From positions 19,566 to 83,565 of the forward strand of contig NW_026094221.1 in the NCBI RefSeq assembly GCF_024586455.1: a stretch of DNA of 64,000 nt. Direction: 5' to 3'. The notes under the pieces were generated by a model. The model did no database searches, was not told the DNA's origin, and saw nothing but the letters and a program-made list of their open reading frames with translations. This DNA comes from Bactrocera neohumeralis. Taxonomy: Eukaryota; Arthropoda; Insecta; Diptera; Tephritidae. This document shows, piece after piece, positions 10,949-21,732 of the stretch; positions within the stretch are counted from its first letter, which is position 1, and each line of letters opens with the position of its first letter. The translations under genes and the position numbers were made by a program.

Positions 10949-13900
10949 CATGGATAAATTGATCCGAAAGTCCTCTCTTCGCTTTCTGAGAGAGCCCATG
11001 ATCTCACGGTTTGGTATGGCAATACTGAAAGTTCATGGGCTACGAATCAGGTGACAAGCAAAACAATGAACTGCCAGACAAAATCCCGTTAAAAATAACT
11101 AACAAAATCAGTTTGTTATTTTTCATTGTGGAGTACGTGTAGTGAAATTATAGTGTTTAGGTTTTTTTAATAAAAATACAGCGTGTAAGTGTTTTTACTA
11201 AAAATAAAGTTGGTAAGTGTATTATTAAAGCCATCGTAAATACATGTATATATAATATATTATGTTTTCCCAACGTATTATAGGAAAATGCCGAGAGCTA
11301 AAAATAAGTGTGTGGCTGGATGCGTAGGAGCGCGACGGTTTTTCAATTTCCCCAACAAGGAGAAGGATGGATCCAGGTTCGTAAGTAATTTTAATTAGTA
11401 GAAAAATATAGTTATTTAGTGAAATTTAGAAATATTTTTTCATAAATTGTGCAATTGATGCAATTTATTGCATGATAAAAAATATATTATACTTGCGAAA
11501 TGTAATGTAATTTAGTAAATAGTATTGTAATATTTAATAGATCCAATTTAATATGTTGTTTGGAGTAGCGTAGTAGATGTAAATATTACTATAATTATAA
11601 ATTATAAGTACAAATAAATGTAATACGAGTAGAAAGTATCGTAAATACTAATAAATGTTATAATGTAACAATATTGGTTTTATTTGTAGTCGATATTATA
11701 TTTTAAAATTTATTATTATAAGTAAAGGTATTAAAGTTAAGGGTATATTTGTTTTTTCTTAGGCATAGTATTTGGTAACAGCGATTGGGCGTAGGAGAAA
11801 ATCGGCAAAAATATTTATATGCCTGTGACCGCCACTTCTCGGATGAAGTCCGGTATTTGAAAAAACTGTCGCCGACTGCGGTTCCGGATAAAAATTTAAC
11901 TCCTACACCCAGTTTTCAGGTAGAATTTAGCGATCCTACTTCGACTATCGAATTAGGAATATTAGATTTTGAACCTAAATTGGTCGAGAACCCCTCAGGT
12001 TCAAGCGACCTGTTATTGCTAGCGTCTGTAGCAGAAGACGCACTCGAACAGGAAATAGGAGTTTTTGAAAATATTTCCATGGCCGATAGTTCGTTAGAAA
12101 AAGGATGTCAAACAAGTTTTAGTTTGACATCCTTAGCGTCTAAAAACTTAAAATTAATGGAGGAAAATGTAAGTTTGAGGGTTAAATTAAAAGAAAAAGA
12201 TGAGGAGATTAGTAATTTAAAATTTCAATTAAAAGAAATGTCGGTAAAGCTGAAGACTTTAGAAAGTGAAATTAAAAATTTAGGAGAGGGTAGTAATTAT
12301 GAAAATTTTAATAGAAATCTTCCTCCTCAAATAAGTAGTATAATAAAAAATAGTTTAGTAAACTGTAGCCGTCAACCAAAAGGTCGTAGATACGACACCT
12401 ATTTCAAAACTTTGGCTTTAGGTGTATACTTTCTTTCACCTTTAGCATATAGACACCTAAAACCTCTTCTTAGATTTCCGGAAGAGAGAACACTTGACGA
12501 GTTCGTTTCCGAATGGCCCCGAGACCCCGGTTGTAGTAATAGTTCTTTAAAGTGTTTAGAGTTAAGAAGTCGGGGTTTTACGCAGGAACAAAAGTTTGTA
12601 TCAATTTTGTGCGATGAAATGGCACTTAAGAGTCATTTCCAATACGTCCCTAAATACGATAAGATTATAGGAGTAGAAGATTACGGCGAAGAAAATCGTA
12701 CGTCTCGTATAGGTAATAGTGCAATGACTCTTATGGTTCAAGGTATTGGTGGAATGCCTTGGACACACCCACTCTCCTATTTCATTGCCCATGGTTCATG
12801 TAAAGGGGATGTCGCCAAAAAGTATATATTTGAGGCCATCACCCAATTACAAAACATAGGTCTCATACCTTGCCATTTTGTTTCAGATCAGGGATCTAAT
12901 TTCGTCTATTTATCTAGGATTTTAGGAGTGACCGAGGAACGCCCATATTTTCAGGTTAATGGCAAGGATATATTCTTTTTTTTGATAGCCCCCACCTTTT
13001 AAAAAGCACTAGGAATTGTTTAGAAAATTCCAAAAATAAAGTCAGTTTTAAATCGCGTCCGGTGAGTTGGGATGACATTGTACATTTCTATAATAAGGAT
13101 TCCCAAAATCCCGTGCGTTGCGCCCCTAAACTGTCTGAAGCACATATGTTTCCTAATAACTTTCAAAAAATGAGTGTGAAGCTGGCATCCCAGGTTATGA
13201 GCGACACTGTAGCCTCTGGTATGCTCGCTTCATACAGTTCAGGGCTTTTGTCGTGCCCTAATGCTCGATTTTTAAGTACCGCGGAATATCTTTTATTTTT
13301 TAATAAGCTATTTGATATTTTTAATAGCAGCAACTTTGAAGCTATTTTGCCAACAAAAAAAATTTTTTCGGCGTCAGACGACCAGTTAGAATTTTTAGAT
13401 GAGGCAGCAGGAATTTTAAAGACAATTAGAATAGAAGACGAAAGTGGGTCTGACATAACAAATTCTTTTAATTATATTAAGGGTTGGATTTTAAACATAA
13501 GTAGTTTAAGACGTTTGTGGCGATTTTTGTCACAGTCAGGCTTCACTAACCTACAGACGCGAAGACTTTGCCAGGACAATTTAGAACACTACTTCGGACA
13601 TATTAGAAGAGGAGGGGGAAGAAGTGTAAGGATTACTCCTTACATGTTTTGCAATCTTTTTAAAAAATCTTGGGGGTTGCGATACGCCAATATCGTAGTA
13701 AAGGGAAACTGCGAACCCGTTCCAGAAAACGAAACCTTTTCAATTGCACAGTCTCATCAAATAATAGCAGGTGTGTGCAATGACAAAGTGGTACGGGATC
13801 TTTCTTGGCAAGAATTTCAAGGTCTACCGCGACCAGACCACACCTTTAATCCGATAGCAGTAGGAGAAAATTTAAAATTAGATTTAGAAGTAGATTTCTT

Positions 13901-14909
13901 AAAAGAAAACGCATATTCGTATTTCTGTGGTTATTTTTATTTAAAAATTTATAAGACACACGCTTGCTCCCAACCCTTGCCATATATAGGAGATGAAGAT
14001 ATTTCACCAGAATTTTATTTTATTCAACAGAGACAAGTTGACAGGTGTAGTTTAGTAAGACCGCCATAGGAATTTTTAGATTATTTAAATAAATTAGAAG
14101 CAATTTTCCTAAAGGAATTTGATTCAACTTGTCATAGGATAGGTGTAGGGCAAATTTTATTTGATAAACTCAAATGTGTCAGACCCTATTCCTGCTGTGA
14201 AAATTGCAGCAGTGAGCTAATTTTAACATTATTTGTTAAAATTAGAATTTTCTTTTTAATTAAATTTTATAATAGAAGCCTTAGTACCCCTAATTTTAAG
14301 TCAAAAATATTATGCGTTTCGCACTTGTAGGTACAGTAGGTGGTAAAATATCTTCAAAGCTCTACAGAAGCATATGTGTGTAATATAATTCTTATATATT
14401 TTTAAAACTCTTATTTTCTGCCCAGCCTTTTTAGTTTTAAATTATGTAATAATTACCCCTGAAAACTGGGTGTAGGCTAGTTTGTATATATGTAAATAAT
14501 GCGTACTCATTTTATTTATTTTCTTATTTTATATTCATTTTTATATTCAGAATAATGAAATGTGATATTTTGTTTGTATAGTTTTAAGATTTTTTTGTTT
14601 TGAATCATTCGTTTTTGTTAATTTTTATATTAATTTTGAATTTCGACAAATATTGTCATTTTTGTGATTTTATTTTGTACCTATATGGGTGATATAGGCC
14701 TATAGGGGAACCGAGCACCCAAAACTAACTTCGGTAACGCGCCTTTTGTATACCTCAGCGGTGGTGTGGAAATTACAAACTCCCAAAACATTTACTAAAA
14801 ATTCCCTAACACATTTCTTCCATAGTGGCATCATTGGCAAATGTTATAAAAAATGTGGACTTTGACAGCGCTCTCTCGAATCAAATAGTTTCGGATCAAT
14901 TTACCCATG
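10949..14909 (+). mobile_element. P-type transposon (THAP transposase) nested in Helitron
   Basis: 3961-bp element. Left end 10949-10969 begins CATGGATAAATTGATCCGAA; the right end, read inward from 14909, begins CATGGGTAAATTGATCCGAA (20 of 21 identical), and a further inner pair GAGAGAGC lies at about 10987 and 14869. The 7-bp ACGGCGG flanks it directly on both sides (10942-10948, 14910-14916). P elements make 8-bp duplications; a seventh-only match may mean one point change. The THAP-domain transposase inside (11288-14069) supports the family. A 95-bp stretch at about 14685-14785 recurs, inverted, at 58095-58190 inside another insertion. Confidence 0.8.
11288..14069 (+). pseudogene. P-element transposase (THAP domain, RNase H-like)
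   Basis: Exon 1 (11288-about 11380) encodes MPRAKNKCVAGCVGARRFFN, the start of a C2CH THAP zinc finger. An intron with donor near GTAAGT (11381) ends at CTTAG 11762. Exon 2 completes the finger (YACDRHF, CxxH). A leucine-zipper-like coiled coil spans about 12130-12290 (NLKLMEENVSLRVKLKEKDE). The RNase H-like core shows Asp in ILCDEMALKSH (12613) and Asp in FVSDQGSNF (12886). The frame breaks at the T8 run 12976-12983; one frame over it continues DSPHLLKSTRN and on to 14069 (LCQDNLEHYFGHIRRGGGRS). A TAA at 11776 also interrupts the start of exon 2. P transposase uses GTP and cuts its own ends; this copy looks recently lost. Confidence 0.85.
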
Positions 14910-15229
14910 ACGGCGGAACCAATCTTCATGAAATCAGAAGTTGTTCGCTGTGGATCTGGAAAGGGTTAGATATAAAAAAAACCATATACATACATACTTT
15001 TCATAAGGAAAAGTCGAAAAATTGGAAATTTCCAAAAAGTGACTTTTCATTCAATTCTTTTTTGTTTTGTTTTTCAATATTTGGATTTGTAAATTATTTG
15101 AATCGTTCAATTTCGGTCGCTTGCTTTTTTATTCCGGCTATTTAAAAGAATAATTATTGAAATTTATTCAGTGAAAACTTTATGTGTGTTTCAAAAGAAG
15201 TGATCATATAAGAAATTATTTTAAAGAAA

Positions 15230-15420
15230 ATGCCGGCACGTCCAAAATCAAACATAGGTCGACGTACTCGAAATGCTCGGGGCGTGTTGTCACAAAGAGT
15301 ATCACAAAGTGCAGTGCGACATCCACGAAATAGATTTGAAAAAGCTCATCATGCAAGAAATCGTGTTATTAAGTATCGGTCTGAACATGGTATTAAGTAA
15401 TAAATTGAGTGATTCAATAC
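15230..15420 (+). pseudogene. Helitron Rep/helicase N-terminus remnant
   Basis: MPARPKSNIGRRTRNARGVL matches the opening of the second Helitron at 36124 (MPPVKRHNIGRRTRSASRVH): both have the NIGRRTR signature after a short basic start. After about 35 codons a stop (AAATAG) appears and the frame drifts. No Rep HUH motif or helicase survives. It supports the Helitron assignment of the surrounding insert. Confidence 0.6.
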
Positions 15421-15775
15421 ATCTATGGGTAGCTATAAGATTTTTTTCATACCTGCAAACTATTGGAGGGGGTATCTTGACAGGCAATTTAAAATTGCGA
15501 AAGATCTGGCATAAAAAAATAGCGGCATAACTGAAGTGTTGATAAAAAGGTCTATTAAAATTTGCGACATACATACATAAATCTTTTCGAAGCATTGCAC
15601 AGAGCAATGCAATATTTAAACTGGAACGATGAAGTACATATACATATGTACAATTTCAAACTGATCCTTCCTGAAAAATAATAAAATTGCTAAATGTTGG
15701 GAATGGTAGAATAGAACTGCAATCAAATACACAGTGGAATAAATTAAAACTGGCTCATTTATCATTCGGTGAATA

Positions 15776-16112
15776 ATATACCACGGGCATCCCAAAAGAC
15801 TGATGCCATAACCTTGCCAGCCGATTTTTTGTCTTTCCACGCTTGAGAAACGTTTTTTAATACGCAGTCCACTAGGCTGACAATCGATTGGACTCGATTG
15901 ATTTCACAGCCCAAATTCGATAATATTTTTACCCCAAAATCCAATTCTTTCTTAACGCACGAAATGCTTTTTGATTAATTTTTTTGTAAACTAACACAAG
16001 TTGCTTCACCAAAAATGCGATTATTCCTTAACTAATACTTATAATCTAACTAATAGAAATCATATAGATGGTATTAGTAGTTCTACCACAGTAAAGCGTG
16101 GGCGGGTCCTCT
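15776..16112 (-). pseudogene. Mariner transposase remnant with 5' end
   Basis: On the minus strand the end begins GAGGACCCGCCCACGCTTTA next to TA (16112-16113). It runs through a leader to NQKAFRALRKNW (mariner N-terminus), then jumps by internal deletion to ESNRLSA.WTA and WKDKKSAGKVMASVFWDARG (catalytic-domain signature of mariner). Another copy at 45129-45610 shares the end, leader and N-terminus. The other inverted end is not found. Confidence 0.7.
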
Positions 16113-16423
16113 AGTTATTTTATAATTAATTTTCTTATTATTTTCAATTTAAATCAGATGAAAAGAGGAACTAATTGAAATATATTTTTGTTAAATAAAA
16201 TCACACTACTATTTTTTTGACCGTCCATATGCATAAGGTCATATGAAATAATTTTTTTATAACGTTGTAATGAATTTTTTCCTAAGTTTTGTTTTATGAT
16301 TTTATTATTAAGAATGGTTGTTCCTTGAAATAAAAAAAACGAAAGTATTTAAATGAAAACATTCTACTTCTTCTTCATTTCTTTTTCAGTGTGTGGGCAC
16401 TACTATTATTTTGACCGCAGCTG

Positions 16424-16540
16424 TACATATGTAAGTATAATGTGTATGAGCTTATGTGTACATAAATTGAATCAAGTATTCAATTTAGGTCTGGCTTAAT
16501 CACATTTTTAAAAGACGCATTAAACAGTCGAAATAAATAA
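16424..16540. other. Spacer right of the Tc1 element
   Basis: Short A+T-rich spacer with simple ACATATGTA-type sequence; nothing else seen. Confidence 0.4.
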
Positions 16541-16974
16541 AATTCATAAATTTTGTATAAGGTTTAATTAATTTTATAACTACAACCATATAAATCCAAA
16601 TTTCAAACATTATACAAAAGAGATACAAAATTAACAAATTTTCACTAAAAATCCGAATCTTTATAAAAAATATTGAAATGCAGTTTTTATAATTGCGCAC
16701 TTTCTTCTTATTTTTTGAGCACAAGCGTGACGCTGTTAAAAGAAAAAAAAAAGTTTAAACAATCAACGGGATTTTTTAGCAACTTCAAACTTGAACTTAA
16801 TTGTACTAAAATTTAACTGCATTTCCATATTTTTTTTACAGATTCGGATTAAAAATTTTAATTTTTAGTGAAAATTTGTTAATTTTGTATCTCTTTTGTA
16901 TAAGGTTTGAAATGTGGATTTATGTATATGGTTGTAGTTATAAAATTAACAAAACCTTATACAAAATTTATGAA
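16541..16974. repeat. Foldback (large inverted repeat)
   Basis: The arm 16541-16658 and the arm 16842-16974 are inverted copies of one another: reading the second arm backward gives TTCATAAATTTTGTATAAGG, TTATAACTACAACCATATA, then ACAAAAGAGATACAAAATTA and TCACTAAAAAT, as in the first. Small indels distinguish them (118 versus 133 bp). The spacer is about 183 bp. It may be a foldback-type MITE. At about 17020-17037 lies GTGCTATTATTTTGACAAGC, a Tc1-like end core that may belong to the same unit. Confidence 0.75.
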
Positions 16975-17154
16975 CATTAAAGAACTGTAGGGAAAATGGT
17001 TTAAATATCAAGGTGCTATTATTTTGACAAGCATTTTATCATTTACAATAAGTTTTTGTACTCTCATATGAAAAAATATACATACCAATGAAGAAAATGT
17101 GATTTATGTTTAAGTTAAAATTGGATTGAAAAATATTTATATGTATATATTTTT

Positions 17155-18200
17155 TATACTCTCGCAACAAAGTTGCTAAAGAGAGTATTATAGTTTTGTT
17201 CACATAACGGTTGTTTGTAAGTCCTAAAATTAAAAGAGTCAGATATAGGGTTATATATACCAAAGTGATCAGGATGACGAGTAGAGTTGAAATCCGGATG
17301 TCTGTCTGTCCGTCCGTCTGTCCGTCCGTCCGTCCGTCTGTCCGTCCGTCCGTGCAAGCTGTAACTTGAGTAAAAATTGAGATATCGTAATGAAACTTGG
17401 TATACGTATTTATTGGCTCCATAAGAAGGTTAAGTTCGAAGATGGGCAAAATCGGACCACTGCCACGCCCACAAAATGGCGGAAACCGAAAACCTATAAA
17501 GTGTCATAACTAAGCCATAAATAAAGTTATTAAAATGAAATTTGGCACAAACGATCACACTAGGGAGGGGCATGTTTGGACGTAATTTTTTGGAAAAGTG
17601 GGCGTGGCCCCGCCCCCTACTAAGTTTTTTGTACATATCTCGGAAACTACTATAGCTATATCAACCAAACTCTATAGAGTCGATTCCTTCAAGCATTTCA
17701 ATATACAGTTCAAAAATGGAAGAAATCGGATAATAACCACGCCCACCTCCCATACAAAGGTTATGTTGAAGATCACTAAAAGTGCGTTAACCGACTAACA
17801 AAAAACGTTAGAAACACTAAATTTTACAGAAGAAATGACAGAAGGAAGCTGCACTCAAGCTTTTTTTAAAAATTGAAAATGGGCGTGGCGTCGCCCACTT
17901 ATGGACCAAAAACCATATCTCAGGAACTACTCGACGGATTTCAATGAAATTCGGTATTTAATATTTTCTTAACACCCTGATGGCATGTACGAAATATGGG
18001 TGAAATCGGTTCACAACCACGCCTTCTTCCAATATAACGCTATTTTGAATTCCATCTCATGCCTTCTCTATATAATATATATATTAGAAACCAATGATGA
18101 TAGCGGAATAAAACTTTACACAAATACGGTATTTGAAAAATATGTAAATGCGAGAGTATAAAATGTTCGGTGACACCCGAACTTAGCCCTTCCTTACTTG
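17155..18200 (+). mobile_element. DINE-1/Helentron-like repeat, copy B
   Basis: Second full-length copy, 1046 bp, colinear with copy A: opening hairpin (ACTCTCGCAACAAAGTTGCT ... GAGAGT), GTCY tract at 17300-17352, closing hairpin GTTCGG-loop-CCGAAC at about 18163-18180 and terminal CCTTCCTTACTTG. It is flanked by runs of T on both sides, consistent with insertion between T residues as reported for Helentrons. It lacks the segment around ACTTTATCATG found in copy A near its 3' end. Confidence 0.75.
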
Positions 18201-18690
18201 TTTTTTATTATTTTAATGTTGATGTTAAATAAAAATATGTACATACATACATATGTATATCATTTGAAAAAATCACCGTATATATAGTACATCAGATTCG
18301 AAGCCATTTACATATGTATGTGAAAAGAGAACGCTTTTCGCATTTGCACTTACATATATTTGTAGAGCGTCGAAAACAGAGGCACCTACTGAATGTAGGT
18401 TACAAAAATATCAAACAAAAAGTCTTTACACCTAACCTCGATACTATACGTGTTGTCTATATACTTACATACATATGTATGTAAATAAAAATGAATCGCC
18501 AAACTGTATGTACGCTCATAACTTCCATACGACTGAATCAAATTTGATAATTCTTTTTTTGATATGAATAAATATGCGATATATTTTTAAGCGTTTTAAT
18601 TAACTTGGGGAATGTTTAGTTTAGTATCTCATTTTGAAGATCATTTGAAAGGTAATGAATGGAGCTTTTGAATAATAGCACCCTTCCCCC
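18201..18690. other. No gene recognised
   Basis: A+T-rich DNA with simple ACATACATATGTATG runs. No coding signal seen. Confidence 0.4.
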
Positions 18691-18790
18691 CCTAGGACCA
18701 CGGGGGGCTCTAGGGTAGCCTCCTGAAAATGGTGTAAAATCGTAGTTTTTCCATACAATTTTCACTAATTATTATAAAATTTATGTATTT
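18690..18790 (-). repeat. GC-rich Merlin-associated tail
   Basis: Contains GGGGGGCTCTAGGGTAGCCT followed by a block ending in TTTTTCCATACAA. A similar block (CCCCCTAGAGCCCC ... TTTTTCCATACAA) occurs at 62003-62095, in the same position relative to the second Merlin remnant. This suggests it is the 3' terminal region of that element family. Confidence 0.4.
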
Positions 18791-19033
18791 TTATGCATAG
18801 AGTGACTCTATGTTTAGTATTTTTAATATTTCAATGAATTAAAGTGGAAATCCACTTTATTTAAATAATAAAAACACTGAAAATTAAAATTTGTATATGT
18901 ATCGGTAATAATGCATACAAGTAGTTGAAGTACCAAGATAACCCAACCAACCATTTATACAAGACCCCCTAAATAATAAAATTGGGTTTTCATTTGTATG
19001 TTTTAGGTTTTTTATTTTGTGTTATACACATAT

Positions 19034-20260
19034 TTAATAACACCCAGTAAAGAAATAAATGGTTCTGTATTTTTTTTTTTTTTGGATTTCCCGCCTCCAT
19101 AAAAGCTCTACTATAACATCAGCAAAGTTTGCCGGATTATTATAGTTGTCTTTGTAAAAACATCTCTTCACTACACGCCAATGGGACTCGGTTCTTTGGG
19201 TGTGTATGCCATCCTCGGCGATGAATGGATTCCCAGGGTCGCTATGGTTAACCTTTTTATGGATGTAACCATATTCAGGGAGGCATTCCAATGCGCGCCA
19301 AAAATCTGTCCTTATGGTTGTTCCTTCTAGTACATTTTTACGAATAAGAGGGATGAGGACCTCAGCGGAACGTACATTGTCAGGGCATACCTCCAGTCTG
19401 AGGTCCTCACTGCCATCCTCTATCATACCCAGCACCCAATGCCCTTTTAAGCGTCTTCCTGAAAAAAAGAAAAGTATTTGAATAAACATAATTGCATTAT
19501 ATATAAATTATTATTATATTATTACCTTTGTTATATTTCCGTTTCCCGAATTTACTTTCGTCAATCTGCACTACCTTACCTGGACCACCAATCTTCCCTT
19601 TGAATTCTTGGTGGTCTAACTGAAATATAACTACCGCTTCCCTGCAGTAGCTATACCAATCGGAGATAGTGTGGCAGATGACAATTTCTTTCCCACGCTC
19701 GCATAATTCTCCCCATAAATATCTTCCCGCGTAAAGCGGTGGGCGAAGCAATACATTAGGTAAAACACGTGGGGAAAGCTTAATTTGACGCCTTCAAACC
19801 ACGTGCCCGCTGCCCTTGAAATAAGGGACTTCGTCCTACAATTGCCCCTAGAGCATTTAAAGTATCCTACTGGGTGGCGTTTGTCCAATGCCATTTTGGT
19901 TTTGTGAATAATACAAAGCCGGCTTTTTGGCAACAGATCGTATACCTCGGCAAATGCTACACACAATTCATGTGAGCCCAAGTATTTCACCATTTTCACT
20001 ACATTCCACTGCTGTATTGTGGTAGCATCAGGACACATTACTGCTGCAGCGCTCGTGGATGCAATATCATCATCTTTGAAAAAATTAGATATTATTTTAT
20101 ATAATACTGTTTTCAAAGAAAATTTCAAAGCTCCCTGAAAAGCACCGCAGGCGAAAATTTGTAATAAAAAATCGCACGATTTTTTATTACAAATTTTCGT
20201 TATATAGACGTAATATATTGCCCACGTATTATATTTACCTGATTGGTTATATGATATCAT
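19034..20260 (-). pseudogene. Merlin (IS1016-type) transposase
   Basis: Minus-strand gene for a Merlin DDE transposase. The N-terminal part reads LGSHELCVAFAEVYDLLPKS and a zinc-binding-like CSRGNCRTKSLISRAAGTWF. The catalytic core shows VVQIDESKFGKRKYNKG (first Asp), EGTTIRTDFWRALE (second Asp) and HTQRTESHWRVVKRCF (Glu). A 67-nt intron (19459-19525, GTAATA...TTTCAG on the minus strand) splices within the KYNKG-RRLKGHW stretch. A one-base frameshift near 19672-19690 splits the gene; otherwise it is open. The start is uncertain: M at 20260 is the longest ORF, M at about 20037 (MCPDATTIQQWN) is nearer the expected size. A second remnant lies at 62215-62480. Confidence 0.85.
20152..20199. repeat. 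Perfect 48-bp palindrome
   Basis: Two 23-bp arms (CGAAAATTTGTAATAAAAAA ... and its exact reverse complement) separated by CA. It lies within the upstream part of the Merlin reading frame. Confidence 0.9.
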
Positions 20261-21064
20261 TATAAAGTTATTTTATTTAATTAGATTAAAAATTTCCAAT
20301 TGCGAAAACACGTTTTAAATAAGGCACGCGAATATAGTATAATAAAAATTTGAATTCCATTGAAATCAAAATACCGTTAATGCAGAAGTAACCCAACCAA
20401 TATTTTTTCCATAATACTAACGAATTACTCCATTATTAAAATATATAGCATAACCTTAATTGAGCGTGGCCCTAAGGATACACCCCACCACCCCACCCCA
20501 CCCCTTTTCACATATGTTTATACTTACAACCATTGATCCGAAACGAGTCCTATGTAAAGTAACCCAAATGTATATAAGACCAACCATTTTGATTCGTTGG
20601 GTTATTACTGTCTGTTTGACAGTTCATATTCAGTAATTTTGCTTACATTTCAAAGAACGGTATAACACGTAATTGAAAGCTGTTTTATTTATTAAATTGT
20701 ACATAAAATTGCAACTTAAACATCATAATTTATCATTAATTCAATTAAATATATTTCAAAAAATGTATGTGTGTTAAATTGGTTAAATTTTTTGCAAGCA
20801 GTGCAACAAAAACTTCAAAAGAAGAGAGCCATTGTTTGAGCAAATGTGAAAATGTGCGTTTTTTGCTTACTTATATCTAAAAAACAAATTAACATTTAAC
20901 AATAAATTTACATTTAAACCAAAGTTTAATTCATTCTCTATCCGTGCTATATAAATTTAAAAAAATCCGTGCACGCATTTAAGAGGAATAAGCAGTGAAA
21001 ATGATATACTAAAGTAAACCCAACCCATTAACTTATTCATGGACAAACTCGAAAGTTCAATTTT
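20261..21064. other. No gene recognised
   Basis: Upstream region of the Merlin gene, with repeated AACCCAACCAA-like words (20392, 21018; also 18949 downstream of it) that might be element-associated sites. No ORF of interest. Confidence 0.4.
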
Positions 21065-21232
21065 ACCAGAGAACGTAAGTATATTATAGAGAAGGTTCAC
21101 GATGTCGAGAATTTAGGGATATTTGGATTTTGGGATATTTACTGTTTTGGATGGGTGCATTTCACCACAGAAAATTATTAGCGCATTTCACCATTTAACA
21201 TCAGGGGCACGACAATAACAGAACTGAGTAGT
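21065..21232 (+). repeat. Dispersed repeat, copy 1 of 3
   Basis: Begins AGAGAACGTAAGTATATTAT and ends near ATAACAGAACTGAG. Related copies are at 28660-28812 (inverted) and 30053-30185. Function unknown; it may be the end of a larger DNA element. Confidence 0.6.
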
Positions 21233-21480
21233 TGTTAGAGCCAATGGGAAAAAATATGTTAATTTCAATGTTTAGAAATGTACGCTTACAGATTCCCTTT
21301 TTTACTTTGCGCAAACGATGCTGCATATAATTTATAGATCGGTATACATATGTATGTACATATATTTGTTATGAAAGCACATATGTAAGTGTGTACATAC
21401 ATATATATGTATATATTTTAAGATTGAGCTATTTTATGATGAATTGCATAAAATCTTTGCAAATATATAATTCAATAAGA
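21233..21480. other. No gene recognised
   Basis: Simple TACATATGTATGTACATA-rich spacer between a dispersed repeat and the Jockey-type element. Confidence 0.4.
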
Positions 21481-21732
21481 TTTGTATTACTATTTTTTTT
21501 TTTTTTTTTTTTTTTTTGAAGAGATGTGGGGGGGAAATCTTCTAAAGACACCCTGGCGGGTAGTGTCGGATTCGCTTGATGCGCCTACCGACTAAAACCC
21601 GCCCACACTGGTTGCCAACCATATGGTTATGAACCTAGAAGATAAATTGCGGGAGAAGGAGGAAGATTCAGTTGCGAGCGGTGGTGGCCCTCAAAAGAAT
21701 CTGACTCTAATAAGCGAAGCTCGAGGTTTTGG

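Larger units (their letters stand above)
10649..16114 (+). mobile_element. Helitron fragment inserted in Tc1
   Basis: The Tc1 sequence breaks between A10648 and T10649, and the insert starts with TC, as Helitrons do. The first 300 bp carry the Helitron-like phrase AACGGCTGAACCGATTTGGC. A P-type element occupies 10949-14909; on removal, ...GAGAACGGCGG joins AACCAATCTTCATGAAAT, continuing plausible Helitron 5' leader. The Rep N-terminus begins at 15230. The helicase is missing. The right border reads CTAG followed by T (16111-16115), which fits a Helitron end, but the last ~340 bp are a mariner remnant, so the true 3' end is uncertain. Confidence 0.65.
9306..16423 (+). mobile_element. Tc1-like element split by nested insertions
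   Basis: Ends are inverted repeats beginning CAGTTGCGGTCAAAATAATA (left, 9306-9332) and, read inward from 16423, CAGCTGCGGTCAAAATAATA (right); 26 of 27 bases agree, and TA flanks both sides (9304-9305, 16424-16425). Inner repeats of the same core sit about 200 bp inside each end (9508-9528 and 16203-16222), giving the IR/DR layout known from Sleeping Beauty-like elements. Removing 10649-16114 leaves an element of about 1.65 kb with a complete-length transposase gene. The transposase carries one nonsense codon, so this copy is not self-sufficient. Confidence 0.88.

Noticed and set aside
11288..14069. THAP gene as a domesticated host gene
   Set aside because: Flanked by 21-bp inverted ends and a direct repeat inside a Helitron, so a mobile copy is the simpler reading.
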